From assembly GCA_018902385.1 (NCBI GenBank), contig JABSSW010000020.1, positions 248,001 to 312,000 of the forward strand: DNA of 64,000 nucleotides, in the 5' to 3' direction. The position numbers were made by a program, and so were the translations under genes. Below are positions 22,469 through 34,551 of the stretch, one piece after another. This stretch comes from Physcia stellaris (Eukaryota > Ascomycota > Lecanoromycetes > Caliciales > Physciaceae). Under the pieces are notes generated by a model. It searched no databases. It was given only the letters and a program-made list of their open reading frames with translations, and had not been told where the DNA came from. The number at the start of each line of letters is the position of its first letter. The first letter of the stretch is position 1.

Positions 22469-24418
22469 ATGTCAGGACTTGACGTCGAAGCTCTTTTAGA
22501 TTCTACCGCCAACGCTGCACCAGATGCAAAAGGTCACCGCTCCTCTGACCGTGACGGCAAATATAGGGATCGCAATGACCGTCGTGATCGCGATCGTCAC
22601 CGAGATGGAAGCCGAGAGCGCGATAGGGATCGGCGTCGACGTGATCGGAGTAAAGACCGCGTTCGGAGTACTAAAGATGCCGATGGGGACGAATTGATGA
22701 AGAGTCCCCGAAGTGAGCGTGGAAGTGGACTTGACAGCAATCGCTCGAGAAAGAGAAGTCGTAGCCGAGATGATGATAGACGTCACTCACGCCGTCATAG
22801 AGACTCCGCAGACCCCGATGATGCCTTGCGTGCCTCCGGTGGAGACTTTTATCGTGGCAGCGGACGTCCTCGCTCACGATCTAGGTCACCCGTTGACGAT
22901 AGATACTATCGTCCTGGAGCTGGAAGAACTCGACGAGATGATGATGACCGTGTTAGGGATCGTAGCCCACGTCGGGACCGTCCAGGAGCGCGGAAGCGAA
23001 CACCTAGCCCCAAGCGCGCAAAGAGCAAGTCTCCAACACCACAACCCACAGAGGACGAGCGTGACCGAAGGACTGTGTTCGTGCAGCAGCTTGCTGCTAG
23101 ATTAAGGACTAAGGAGCTAATACAATTCTTTGAGAAGGTTGGCCCTGTAAAAGAGGCACAAATCGTCAAGGATCGAGTCAGCGGGAGATCCAAAGGGTAA
23201 AAGCACCCACCTCCGAATCGTCGAGGACAAGCGCTAATTCATGACAGTGTCGGCTACGTTGAATTCAAGCAAGAAGAGTCTGTTCCTCAGGCCATTCAAC
23301 TTACCGGCCAAAAACTTCTAGGCATCCCCATCATCGCCCAGCTTACTGAAGCCGAGAAGAACCGCCAAGCCCGCAACCCGGAGGCAACCAACACCAATCC
23401 GAATCAGGTCCCATTCCACAGGCTTTACGTAGGAAACATACATTTCAGTATCACTGAATCTGATTTACAGAATGTCTTCGAACCTTTTGGAGAACTCGAA
23501 TTTGTCCAACTACAGAAAGAGGAACAGGGTCGTAGCCGTGGATACGGTTTTGTTCAGTACGTCTATTAACACCACCCCCGTTCCATTACCAGGCTAATTT
23601 TATTCTCTCAGGTTCCGTGACCCAAATCAGGCTAGGGAGGCATTGGAGAAGATGAATGGCTTCGATCTTGCTGGGCGCCCCATTCGGGTTGGCCTCGGTA
23701 ACGATAAGTTCACCCCTGAATCTACCGCGAATCTGCTTCAGCGGTTCCAAGGACAAGAAAACCAACGCAACTACCAGGGTTCTGCCTTCTCGGGTCATGG
23801 TGGCCGTGGTGCACAAGCAGGCGGAGGGGGCGGTGCCTTCGATCGTGCTGGGGGTCGCGACAGCGAGAAAGGTGGAGGTGGCGCGAGTGCTCTCGACGAT
23901 ACTGATGTTGCTGGCGTCAACTTTAACAATTACTCTAGGGATGCACTGATGAGGAAGTTGGCCAGAACCGACGAGCCATCCGCTGATGCTAATGGAGCTG
24001 ATGATAAGCGCAAGGTCATCAAGCCAAAGACCGAGAACAAGCCTTTGCCGGTCACAGTCAACCAGGCTAGCCGCTGTGTACAGCTCAAGAATATGTTCGA
24101 TCCAGCGGAGTAAGCCCCCTTCTCCCCTCCTTTTAGAGCCTCGCTAACAACGATCACAGGGAAGAAGGTGAGGCGTGGGTGAAAGAGCTCGAAGAGGATG
24201 TCCGAGCCGAGTGCAATACAAAGTACGGGAAAGTGGTACACGCCCACGTGGATCCGAACACGCAAGGCGACATCTACCTCAAATTCGACAAGGTGCAGGG
24301 CGGGGAGAATGCCATCATGGGTCTCAACGGAAGGTTCTTCGGTGGGCGCCAGATCAGCGCTCAGCCGGTTGTGGACGCTGTGTACACCTCTATGTTTGCG
24401 CGCTCAAAAGCCCTTTAG
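22469..24418 (+). CDS. CC1-like splicing factor, RBM39/Rsd1 family
   Basis: Four exons: 22469-23196, 23248-23556, 23612-24109 and 24160-24418. The first 190 residues form an RS/RD-rich domain typical of SR-related factors. RRM1 starts at [12 protein letters not shown] and includes GVGYVEF (RNP1). RRM2 starts at [12 protein letters not shown] and includes GYGFVQF. After a Gly-rich linker a C-terminal U2AF-homology-like RRM begins at [11 protein letters not shown]. The order RS-RRM-RRM-UHM identifies the RBM39 (CAPER alpha) / S. pombe Rsd1 family, which bridges U2AF and U2 snRNP during splice-site choice in the nucleus. Each intron lies inside or next to an RRM strand. The frame is clean throughout. 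Confidence 0.9.
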
Positions 24419-25961
24419 ATCTGCGGATGAGAATTCACTAGGGTGGATGTCTATTCTGTATGCTACCTTCAAATCACGAAAAAAATTTTATCGAGTGGAT
24501 GGAGCTTTGATGCAATCTGTGTGCTTCTTCTTCTCCATTAAAATTCTATCGTGTGTTAGATTGAGCTTCGAATCTGGTCCTGATAGTGGCTTCTCAGGCA
24601 TTTTCGAGTCTGCCCACATCATCAACCCGTCTCTCGCTCTAAACTGAAACCACGTGCGGCTTTGAACAAACCCCAGTCTCCCGCAATTTACTTCCATATG
24701 TAGTCTCATACCTTAGTTGGTACACACAATCCTTCTGCGATGCAAACCCCATGTGGCGCACTTCCTTTCCCTACCTTAGGCATTGATATCCGCCTGGATT
24801 GAGATAGGGCACTTGTTACCTTGCTCTATACTCGTCTGGATCATTCCCACTCCCCCGCTCAAGAAGCCCATGGTAAGTCACACCGCGAATCCCCCCCCCC
24901 ATGACTCCGGGTTCTGTGGTGGCAGGGTGGGGAAGAGTAGCGATAGTCTATGCTTTCCTCGAAGTCGGACGCGTAGGTTTGTGCAATATCGAGTTCTTTT
25001 CTCGTGAGAAAGTCTATATTAGGGCAGTGCTTCGGGGAACCTTTCTCGACTGTGCAGATGTTTAGTGCCGAGATGTAGTCCGGGGATGGGAGTTGAGAGA
25101 GGATGGGTATTGAGTTGGGGAATTAGTGGTGTGATTTGGGATGTTGTTTACTGGGCTGGTAGAGGGTTCTGAGGCGAGCTGAAATGGCCTACTGGGTTGT
25201 GTGATTGGGATTCTCCTGTTTGGAGACGGGAGGAGGTTATTTGGAACTTGCATGAGTCTCTGGAACCGGCTCTTCTTCCGCGGTCGAGATAGCCCTTAAC
25301 GCTCGATGTTCTTCGGGACGACTGTATGTTGAGCAGATAATGCGTTCCTGTGAGCTCACATTTTCATTGTTTGTGAATGGTTTTCTTCGTGCTTCACTGC
25401 GATATTAGTATACATTTCTACCAGAGACTGGGTTCGGGTTCTCGAGGTATTCGATTTTGAAACTGAGTCTGGCATATTTGACTTGCGAACATGGCAGCGA
25501 CCGGAGACTTCGTTTCCTGCTCGTAGTATTAATATCGGCACAAAGGAAATAGGACTGTAGCCTTTTCGATCTTGGACTTAGGTTGGGAAGTTGATGGGTT
25601 GGAAAATAGCCATAGTAGTGTTGTGAAAGAAGGCCGTGTAGCTCATTTTCATGGGCATTGGAGTGACTATGATGTGTGGTGGTTGTAGTTGCAGGCTTGA
25701 TTTAGGCTCTCTCTCCACTATGAGAACTTCGCGATTTTGAACGATGTAGGACTGGTCCAAAGTTTATCTTAGTGAACTCTTGATAGGTTTTCAGGAAGGG
25801 GTCAAGCCTGAGAAATGACCGTAATGATAACTCCTATGCAAACTAATATCGTGTGGCAGGGCGACCCGTCATAGACCTAGCCAACAGGTCTAGCAAAAAT
25901 AATCGGCCAATTCCAGAGTTCAAGAGCATCGATTGAATAGCGTGTCCGATATCTCCATGTA
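24419..25961. other. intergenic, no gene supported
   Basis: About 1.5 kb between convergent genes. A C-rich run lies near 24889. Open frames are short and none links to a splice pattern. I see no RNA gene. Confidence 0.55.
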
Positions 25962-28275
25962 CTACCATCCGATCTCAAAAATACGCAGATCAGAAGAGAT
26001 CTCCTCCAGGCCATTCGAATTGCCAAGAGCTTCCAGCTGAAGTCGTGGATAGTGTACACCCGTGATCTGATCTACAGGCCACTTTACGGAATAGAATCGT
26101 GGACACATCTGTTGGCTCTCTTCAGATGTGGTGTCGCGACATCTTGCACGCACAGTTATTGCGCCGAGTGCGATCAGATTCAAAGATGGGGGACCGAGAA
26201 TAGGAGGATCGGCTATCGATCGCGCGTATAGAAGATTGTCACCGAATCGTAGTGCCAGGCTTGGGATGTTATTTAATGGCTTGTCCTGTCGTTCTTCATC
26301 CGCAATGATGGGTAAGTGCCGTATGTTCAGAGTCCTTAGATGCTTTAACTTGCAGAGATGTCGTGAACCCTGCTGTCAGCATCAGTAAGTTCTACGAAAC
26401 TGAGTAGAGATGATAGATAATACCTTGTAACGCCAATGGTGTGTTGGAATAGGCAAGGCTATTCCCAGCTCACGTAGATTAGGGCAGACTTCACAGACAT
26501 AAGCTAGGAAACGATACTCCCTTCGCTTTAACTCAGTCCTGAGTCGGCTCTTCCGGGTGCGTGGTGAGAAGTTGTGCTCCCACACAAGACTCTTGAGAGT
26601 CCGGCAATGGTTAGTCACAAAGTTGCCCGGCCAATATGCGCTCCCTCTATCCTGGATCAGGACGGCGATATGTTCGAGCCCAGTGAACGATGCGAAGAAG
26701 GCTTCTAAAGCTCTATGCTCGTTGTCACTCCAACTCTTGGCTTTCAGTGAGAAAGCCTTCAGGTTTGGAGTCCATCCGAAGAAATCTGCTGCATTGACAC
26801 CGTTCCTGCCAAATATGTCGAAGACGCCTTCGCACTGGTCTAAAAACAGGGTTTTCAGGCAACTCAGGTCAATCAGATTAATGTTTGGCTGGACGTCCAA
26901 TATCGCGTCGCCGGTGAAGTCGAACTCGTATATGTGTAAATTATCGAGTCTCAGTAGCGATTGCCCTGATGCCAACTCGCCCCTTCTTACAACTTCACAT
27001 CTTATGTTGCTAAGAGTAAGGAACAATGAATCCAGACCTAGCGCTGATGTAAGCTTCGGCGAGTTCGCGTTGCACATATCATCCATACTTACTTCCAAAT
27101 CCAAGCCTTAGATCTCGGAGTGTTTTCCAATTCTTGAACAGAAATCCTATGATAACAGCTAAGGTGTACTTTGGGGGCCCAGTGTAGGCGAGATGTAATG
27201 TAGTCAAACACGGTAAGCCAATGTCGCTAGCTGTAGTAAGTAGCGAAAGGTCGTTAATTCTCATCTCCTTTAGGGATATTGCATGACGATTGGTAATTTG
27301 ACTGGCTGTGCTAGACTCGAGCTGCCATTGACAATGCCAGCTGTAGATTTTTAGCTCCTCAATGCCCGATAAATGTTCAGTCATACATACTTCAGATACC
27401 TGAGCTTATTTGCTGGCATATTTTGGTTAAGCAACCGGAGAAATTTATTGACCATAGCTGCTGTGTCTTCCCATGTCACTTTCACCTCACGAACATCTCT
27501 CGGTGTTGTGCGAACCGTGATACCTCTAATCAGCGGAGTAATACCTAAGGCAGGATCTAAGAATATTTGAAAACTGCGTAGATCACGTGCATTGCTTGAT
27601 ATCTCCAAGACAAAATCCTGGTAGATAGTCGGCAACAGAAGTGAACGTAATTGCTTTGAGGCTTGGCTAATACTTCTCAAGTCGGCCCGACGAAGCTGAC
27701 AATACGTTAGAATTTTAATCAAAAGGACAGGATTGAGGGCCACATACGTATCGACATATCTCAAACGTGATCTCAAGAGGGCATTGCAGGAGAAGTGGTC
27801 TTGGTAAAGGCTTCCACATGGTGCCACTTTCCAGTAGCCTGGATACATCCTCACGCCTAGTCCTCATAGACGGGCGTATTCTCTCAGGTTGTGTGAGATA
27901 TGTGCCTTCTGAAGGGTATTCTGGCTCCAAAGTCTCCATGCAGATCTCTAATGGTGCGACTACTGTACTATTCCGGAGTAGATCGTCATTCTGCTTTAAC
28001 AGTGAGTCCGTCCTAACGCCATTGTTAGAAGTGTAAAATTAGACTTTATAGATGTTACGAGGTTGAAGGTACCTTTGAATTACTTTATCTGCCAAAGCCA
28101 CAGCTGTGGGTCTCGTAGCGGTGTCGATGTGAGATTGCAGAACCGTGGTTTCCGAACTCGGTGGAGACGCATGTCTTGTTCTATTTACCTCTAATGAGAA
28201 AGTATGGATTTCATCCACAATCGACTCATCGCTGCTGTTGACACCTGCTGGGTCAATTTTCCGCTCCATGATCAT
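25962..28275 (-). CDS. F-box protein with LRR-like C-terminal region
   Basis: Six exons join in phase: 28275-28073, 28012-27748, 27695-27400, 27340-27093, 27043-26424 and 26369-25962, giving 679 residues. The F-box is at about residues 145-185, beginning PLEITFEICRYLRRADLRS, followed by Leu-rich repeats of irregular length with motifs such as LPCLTTLHL, LRLDNLHIYEF and CRTLKSLVW. F-box proteins bind Skp1 in SCF ubiquitin ligases and the repeats choose the target. Introns are 49-60 nt with good CTAAC-type branch sites. Upstream on the same strand a strong CAG/GTAAGT donor near 28640 suggests a spliced 5' leader. The target is unknown. No frame break, so the gene looks functional. Confidence 0.8.
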
Positions 28276-29553
28276 TTCGTAGATGAGCGTTTAGGTAGAG
28301 AGACAAGCAAAAAGAGCGGTAAAAACTTCTTGAAGGGAAGCTTTTAATTGCAACGCGATGCATGTGTAAACATGGAAAGTGTGATATGGTGTGAATAAGA
28401 TGACACGTGTATAGGTCTAGAACTTTGCAATCGAGCGATTGGTACAATTTAAGTCCGACTATGAGAGTGAATGTCACTTGTCCAACGTGTATGACCGTGT
28501 AGCATAGGTCAAGAAATTGAATAACACAGCCGTTTTCACGCGAGGATGTGACAACATATGACATTTCATCACATTTTGCGGCATGAACTCGCTTAGGCCC
28601 GAACTTAAGTTGTGTTTTGCGCCTCTTGAAGACACTTACCTGGGTGAAGCGCTGTCGTAGAGGCTTGAGTATGCGCTTTACTGCGCAACTCGTGGTTCGG
28701 TATTCACTATTTGGATAACCAGGCAGGTTAGTGGAGGGACTGGAGAAGATTTGATAGCGCAGTATCACATCTCTAAAGGGGAAGATCAGCAGATGAATGA
28801 ATGAGAAAGGACTTCAGAAAACTTAGCCTCTGATCAAGTTTTTTCACGATCTCTTTGAAGCATCCTTGAACAATGAAATAGTTATTTACGCCATCATATT
28901 GATATATAATAGTTCAAGTGATCAAGTGCCTTGAAGCAATGGCCACGATATTAGACGACGATTATGACTTTGAAGGTAGATGGACAGCTCGAATGTGGAG
29001 ATGTGGACTGTATGTCAATCACCTTTTCGCATCCAGATTTCTTTGAACAATTCTCAACACACAGTTATACTCCTGTGTCGCAATCAAGTATCGCGATAGG
29101 CTTTGGGGAGCTTTGCTTTCATCATTTGCATCGAAGACAGCTAATTCTTCTCAACGGGGTTCCTCCACAATATGTATGATGACCAGGTCGTCCGATCAAC
29201 CCACCTATATTTTGAATAAGTCGGCTCTGTGGTATTAGAACCCGTTGTCGACAGCTACAGAACCAGCGTTTTCTGGCCCTGGCTCAAACACCACAAAGCA
29301 TAGACGACTCCATCTGATGCTTGCCGCTAGGAAGTGTCAAGGTATGTATATGAATAATTCGGTATTGCCTTGTGCTCATAAAACCAAGTGAAGTTGTAAG
29401 GAAACGCGTCACAGGCGTCATTTCTTAGGGAGTCGGCTTGAGTAGAATTATTACGTAAGCGGGTAAGCGCGCGTCACGATCCGCCAACGAATGAAGATTT
29501 CTCATCGCGAAATGAAAAGCTACAGGCACCTTTACACACTTGATTATACAGTC
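28276..29553. other. intergenic between divergent F-box and GTR2 genes
   Basis: About 1.3 kb. On the minus strand a 170-codon open stretch without an ATG (28253-28768) contains a perfect donor near 28640 and may be 5' leader of the F-box gene. On the plus strand an ATG at 28939 starts a short acidic frame (MATILDDDYDFEG) that I cannot extend convincingly. Confidence 0.4.
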
Positions 29554-30977
29554 ATGTCATCCGACAGTGACGAAGATGAGATGGTAACTGATGAAGATGA
29601 GATGGTTCCTGAGGTATGATCTCGCAAAATCATTTTCCTAGCATCAGCTCACTGCCATCAATCTGTCCTGGATGGAAGACGTTGACGCATATTCACATTA
29701 TCAAAAATAACTGAATAGAACCCTTTATCTAGGAAGTGGCTCTTGCGGAGACCAATATTGAATCCGATGACACCTCGTCGGCGTCCGATAGTAATGGCGT
29801 CATCCATTCGGAGCAGCATGAGCACAAGCCTCGTCTCTTGTTGATGGGTCTCAAGAGGTACCGACGAAAAAGACAAGAGCATCAGACATAGTTATTAAAC
29901 CACGAAACAGAAGTGGCAAATCCTCCATCTCAAATGTCGTCTTTCACAAAATGGCTCCTCACGAGACCCTTTTCCTCGAAGCAACGACCCAGATCAAGAA
30001 GGAAGCCATGCAGTAAATCCCCCTCTTCTCCTCTCAAATTTCCACGCTCCGTCTCTATTTCTATACGTTCGCACGCTTCTCGCAAACTAACTCTAATAAT
30101 CCTAGCTCATTCATGGACTTCCAAGTCTGGGACCTCCCTGGCCAAATCGACTACCTCGACCCCTCCTTCGACGCCGACAGCATCTTCGGCGGCGTCGGCG
30201 CCATGATTTGGGTCCTCGACGCGCAAGACAATTATATGGAAGCGATCGTGCGCCTCACCGAAACCATCGTACACCTCCAGCAATCATTCCCCGAAATCAA
30301 ATACAGCGTCTTCATCCACAAAACCGATTCCCTGGCCGACGACTACCGGGAAGATATCATCCGCGATATTATCCAGCGCGTATCTGATGATCTGTTTGAT
30401 GCGGGACTGGAGAATCCACCTGTCAGCTTTTATCCGACCAGTATCTATGATTATGGCATTTTTGAGGCGTTTAGTAAGGTAATCCAGGGTTTGGTGCCCC
30501 AGTTGCCGGTGTTTGAGGCTTTGTTGAATACTATTACCGCGAGCTGTAGGTTTGAGAAGGTGTATTTGTTTGATGTGCTGAGTAAGATATATATTGCATC
30601 TGATACCAGTCCGCTGGATATGGCTACCTATGGGCTATGTTCTGATTACATTGATGTCATTGTGGATCTTTCAGAGGTATATGGATGGGAGAGGGACAGA
30701 AAAGAAGATGGTTCGAAAAGGGCGAAGGATATCAGCAAGCAGAGTGCGGAGTCCTTTGTCAGTCACATCAAGGGATACAGTCTGTATCTGAGGGAGATCA
30801 ATACGTGGGGTTGCACACAAGCATATAATCTCAAGCATCTTTGCTGACTTGAGTGTCAGGTATCTTGCACTGATAGGCATCTCGAAGGAACCTAAATTCG
30901 AGTCAGAAAAGGCCTTAGTGGATTACAACGTTCAGACCTTGCAGAAAACACTCAAGAAAGTTCTGCGACGGTCATAG
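29554..30977 (+). CDS. GTR2: Rag-family GTPase Gtr2 (RagC/D), EGO complex
   Basis: Five exons: 29554-29613, 29733-29857, 29911-30012, 30106-30804 and 30860-30977, giving 367 residues. G1 is GLKRSGKSS at residues 59-67, G3 is WDLPGQ around 104-109 and G4 is HKTD at 167-170. [15 protein letters not shown] is the Rag switch region. The second half is the roadblock-like Rag C-terminal domain, ending in [13 protein letters not shown]. Gtr2 pairs with Gtr1 on the vacuole and passes amino-acid signals to TORC1. A 50-residue acidic N-terminal extension carries two DEDEMV copies, longer than the yeast N-terminus. All splice phases agree and the P-loop is rebuilt across intron 2, which supports the model strongly. 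Confidence 0.9.
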
Positions 30978-31258
30978 CAGCAAATACTGAATCGTCCAAC
31001 CCGAGCCGGATGTCAAAGCAGCTTCTTCCGTAATTTTAAGGCAAGCTAGGAGATCAGGTAATTCATTTGCGGATTTAAACAAACTGCAAAATGTCCGTGT
31101 CGCTCCGTTGGAGTATCTGTTGTCCGTCCAACCAAAAGAATATGTATGTGTGAGCGTTTGATGGGAGATGTCATCCCAGACATGGGTACGAACATCCACC
31201 TGCGAGCCAAACAGATCTCGTGCATTTCATAAAGCTCTGAAGCCAAACGCGGGTTGCT

Positions 31259-31896
31259 TTATTCTATTCGTTCCAGAACATCTGCGCAGCTCGTGACCTG
31301 CACCGCAATCACCGTGCCAATGATGCTTGCACCCTTGAAGCTATTGCCCAGCAGTGCTTTGCTTCTCTCGCGATGTATGGTACTCATAATCGCACTTCCT
31401 GCGCCTCCTGCCGCTGCTTCAAGGGTCCAGCAATACTAGAACGGTTTTGGTGGTGATTGGTCGGGAGAAAATGTCTTACAGAGATAGGTACAGACGCCGA
31501 AGCAGAGGAAAGCTTCGCAGTCTGATCTTCCACAGCAGCGGGGTCTGGGATCTTACGCTGAATGACAGATTGGGCTGATACTTCAGCAAAGCCACCCAGG
31601 GCTCCCGGTATGGCGCCGCGCAACCATGCCGGGGTTGATGTATGCTCGAGTTGGGATTTCGCAAGATCAAAGGTCCAGAAGCGAACGCCGGCACGGTATG
31701 CGATTGGTGGTGCCAGATAGCGGAGGGCTACATCGTGGCGTTTAGCACTGGAAGTGAAGTGCTGATAGAGGACTTCAATGGGCACGGCGGATGTACCAGC
31801 AAGAGCGCCCGTTGCAAAGAAGACAGCCTGGCGTTTAATCGATGGGAGTGGTCGCAAGGAACCATTGACTGGGGAGTAGTCAGCGAGCGGCCACAT
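31259..31896 (-). CDS. conserved fungal protein, mitochondrial-carrier-like
   Basis: The ATG at 31896 opens a frame with hydrophobic segments FFATGALAGTSAVPIEVLYQ and RGAIPGALGGFAEVSAQSV, and a final part with EAAAGGAGSAIMSTIHRE. The alternating Gly/Ala-rich spans and charged ends are reminiscent of mitochondrial carrier repeats, but the Px[DE]xx[KR] signature is not clear. The default model uses a 44-nt intron (31436-31479) joining two phase-zero ends. If the stretch is instead read through in the neighbouring frame it also looks protein-like up to a TAG at the putative acceptor, so the gene may carry a shift plus a stop rather than an intron. Function unknown; inner mitochondrial membrane is a guess. 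Confidence 0.55.
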
Positions 31897-32409
31897 CTTG
31901 CACTTCCAGCCGTTGTTCGCCCGAGTGACGTCACTTATGATTAGTCAGCTACGAATCGGTAGAACTGCGGAACTGCTGCCTGGGGCAAGGCTTCATACTT
32001 TAAAGCTGTTCACCCTCTCTTTCCTGGTCTACGACAAGTCAGTAATCCTCTCACAATCATCTCTTCCTGATGCTCAAGCCTCGGTAGCCATCGTCTCGAT
32101 CACTATTAATTTCCCAGGTTTAGTACCAACCGAGTTCTAGGTGCTCTCGGTGCCATTGAGTACATGAGGCTGTCATCCCCAGCAAGTGTTTGTCGAATAT
32201 CACTTGATCAAATACGACGACTTCGTACGATTATGCAACTTTGTGTTTGAAGTCGGTATTCAAAACCTATGCCAGGTATCTTGACTTTTCGTTTCTCGGC
32301 ACTCTGCATTGAGACTATGTGGGCATTTCGGACGAAGCCTTTCGTTGATTTATCCCAGGTGCTGAACGAGTCAAATACCATTAGCAGCTAGAATCTGAGT
32401 TCACCGTAT
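31897..32409. other. divergent intergenic region
   Basis: About 510 bp separating two divergent genes; promoters are expected here. Nothing specific seen. Confidence 0.5.
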
Positions 32410-33540
32410 ATGGAAATGCAAATGGTGTCGCCAGGGGCAGATCTCGTTTGTCAAGACAATCATACGGCCGATCCGCCAATACTCCGTCTTCCCCGGGAAC
32501 TACTGGACTTGATATCTCGGTACCTTGAGGTCGAAGCAGTCATTGCTTTCAGACTATCTTGCCGTAAATTCTACCCTGGGAATCCTCCAGTCAGTCATCT
32601 GCTTAAGGAGTTGCGCTTCAGTCCGGAACCTACTCTTAGGTTTGCGTGGGTTTGTCTAGGAGAGAGCTACATCAGCGGGCCTGGGAGGGTACTTGTTTGC
32701 AGCGCGTGCAGGTGCTACCATTCCAAGGAACTTTTCAGCATCGAAGAAAGTGATAAAGGGCCGCATTTAAGAATATGTGCTGGCCGTAAGGGTCGACTCA
32801 GGATCAGCCCCAACAACACTATATCCTTCGAAGAACTTGCTCAGAAACCTTCTTATCCATATGGATACTTCACCTTTACTACCAACAACGAAGATACCAA
32901 ACAGGATCCCTCTGGACACCTATATCCCATGCACGGGCAAGTTATGGCCCTGCCAAGCCACGAGGGCCACGCCCGTGCATGGAATAACAACGATAACCCA
33001 CGGTCTTTGCCCTACCTTGCTGGTCGGGGTGCTTTACGTAAGCCTTTAATGTGGCGAGATGAGAGCGGACCTCGCTACGTCTTGCAATATTATTGGCGCT
33101 TCTGCTTCGATGAGTCTCAAACTGTTCTCCTGCAATGCAGAAAGCTAAAGCATGAACTCGATAAATCAGTCATCAGCTTCTGCCCACATGTCAAATTCGA
33201 GGGTTGGAAAGCTGTATACGCTATTCAAAAGATGCGTTTACTACGATCGCGTCATTGTTTCCCTTCGAGGCTCAAATGCTCGTATTGCGGCATGCACGCA
33301 ACTGTGTTACTGCGAGATACGGGACATACAGTGACCGTCGAAGTGGAAAGGATACTGGGCGCTATGAGGTTTCCGACCGACCCTTGGTGGCTGTCAAGCA
33401 TCGAAAACCCTGGTATTCTTGTGCCGAGACCAGGAAAATTGGCTCGGTTCAAGTATTCGTTCCGCAAGAGGATGTACGACTTCAATAGGGCTTGGAAGGA
33501 AGCCAAGCCACCTAAAGAAAGAATCTACAGTTTTGGCTAG
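32410..33540 (+). CDS. F-box protein with cysteine-rich core
   Basis: Intronless, 376 residues. The F-box lies at about residues 23-60, starting LRLPRELLDLISRYLEVEAV. After it come paired cysteines: VCSACRCYH near residue 100, CPHV near residue 255 and CSYCGM near residue 295, likely metal ligands. The Trp- and Arg-rich C-terminus ends RIYSFG. This layout is common in expanded fungal F-box families. It should act as an SCF adaptor, target unknown. It has no visible link to the F-box gene at 25962-28275, which is LRR-like. Confidence 0.75.
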   Translation: MEMQMVSPGADLVCQDNHTADPPILRLPRELLDLISRYLEVEAVIAFRLSCRKFYPGNPPVSHLLKELRFSPEPTLRFAWVCLGESYISGPGRVLVCSACRCYHSKELFSIEESDKGPHLRICAGRKGRLRISPNNTISFEELAQKPSYPYGYFTFTTNNEDTKQDPSGHLYPMHGQVMALPSHEGHARAWNNNDNPRSLPYLAGRGALRKPLMWRDESGPRYVLQYYWRFCFDESQTVLLQCRKLKHELDKSVISFCPHVKFEGWKAVYAIQKMRLLRSRHCFPSRLKCSYCGMHATVLLRDTGHTVTVEVERILGAMRFPTDPWWLSSIENPGILVPRPGKLARFKYSFRKRMYDFNRAWKEAKPPKERIYSFG

Positions 33541-33784
33541 TTGAAACTCTCGACAAGAGGCTATCAAAGTCACCAATAATATCTAAACGAGTTCCAGATG
33601 ATTTTCCTTGAAAAACATATCAAAGCCAATCTGCCTACTGGCCTGTATACCCTCTTGTGCTATGTACTGCCAAGTTGTAGATTGAGGGTCCAAAATACGG
33701 GACGCGTTGATACTAAGCCATTCGAATCCAAACATACAGGTCGTTCCTTTCATGCTCTAGTCGTTTGCATCGCGTAGGCCGATT

Positions 33785-34551
33785 TTAGTCACTGTTTTGG
33801 ATCGGTGCCGACATTCCGACTCCGATGTATATGACTACAACAATCATCTCTTCTACGATCTACATACATAGCTGAACCGTCGCCTTACCGTTTCCTACCA
33901 TGAAGGTTTTATTCATGAGGAAATTCGCTAATATCCGTACGATGATGAACGGCGGGGCTAACAGCAGGCTATAGAGGATTCGATTTTTGCCTGCAACAAG
34001 AGCGTGCCTGAACGCCAGCGTAAGGATGCACAGAAGCACATAAACTGTAAAGACGACCATGAAGACGATGATACCCGCTTGGGCGAGTTTCTTGCCCTGG
34101 GAATGCATCGAAGGGTCGGTAGGCACCAGGCGCGTGCCGCCTTCGATGGCAAGGACAAGAGCACGGATATTGGGAAGGTGAAGGTTATGAGACGCGAGGA
34201 TGAGCCATCTGAACCGAGGGACACTGTTCTCGTTTCTACAATGACCGTTATTCACAGGTGGCCTAATGTTTAGAGGGCAAGCGTACACTCGAATGAGCAA
34301 GCCGAAGCTCGCCAGAAGCAAGGGGCTTATGCCCATACTACCCAATATCGCCAGCCCATATCAAATCGGTACGATTGCCTGAGTTTTCCTCGCTCAGAAT
34401 GCCAACCGCGGAAGAGATAAAAATATAGATAGCCGGCCGATCTGGAGAAACCGTGACGGACCACGACAAAAAGGGATAAGGTTAGAAGGAGGATGTAGAC
34501 TTCTACTTCGGCAATGACAATGCCATATCTTTCGGAAACCATACTCGCCAT
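33785..34551 (-). pseudogene. decayed DUF7702-like seven-helix membrane protein gene
   Basis: The ATG at 34551 starts MASMVSERYGIVIAEVEV and a first membrane helix, then VVVRHGFSRSAGYLYF, as in fungal DUF7702 proteins. Further pieces follow in order: ISSAVGILSEENSGNRTDLIW, SMGISPLLLASFGLLIRV, a GGTRLVP loop and two more helices, and VQLC close to the end. At least three lesions are visible: several residues seem missing after YLYF near 34415, a shift lies near 34355, and an in-frame TAG at 33860-33862 comes before a further open IVEEMIVVVIYIGVG helix. An unusual intron pattern could explain one of them but not all. The family role is unknown. Confidence 0.5.

Noticed and set aside
24885-24900. 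C-rich run
   Set aside because: Simple sequence without coding or regulatory context.
25356-26059. Short open frames downstream of the F-box gene
   Set aside because: None has a start, splice support or recognisable protein beyond the final exon of the F-box gene.
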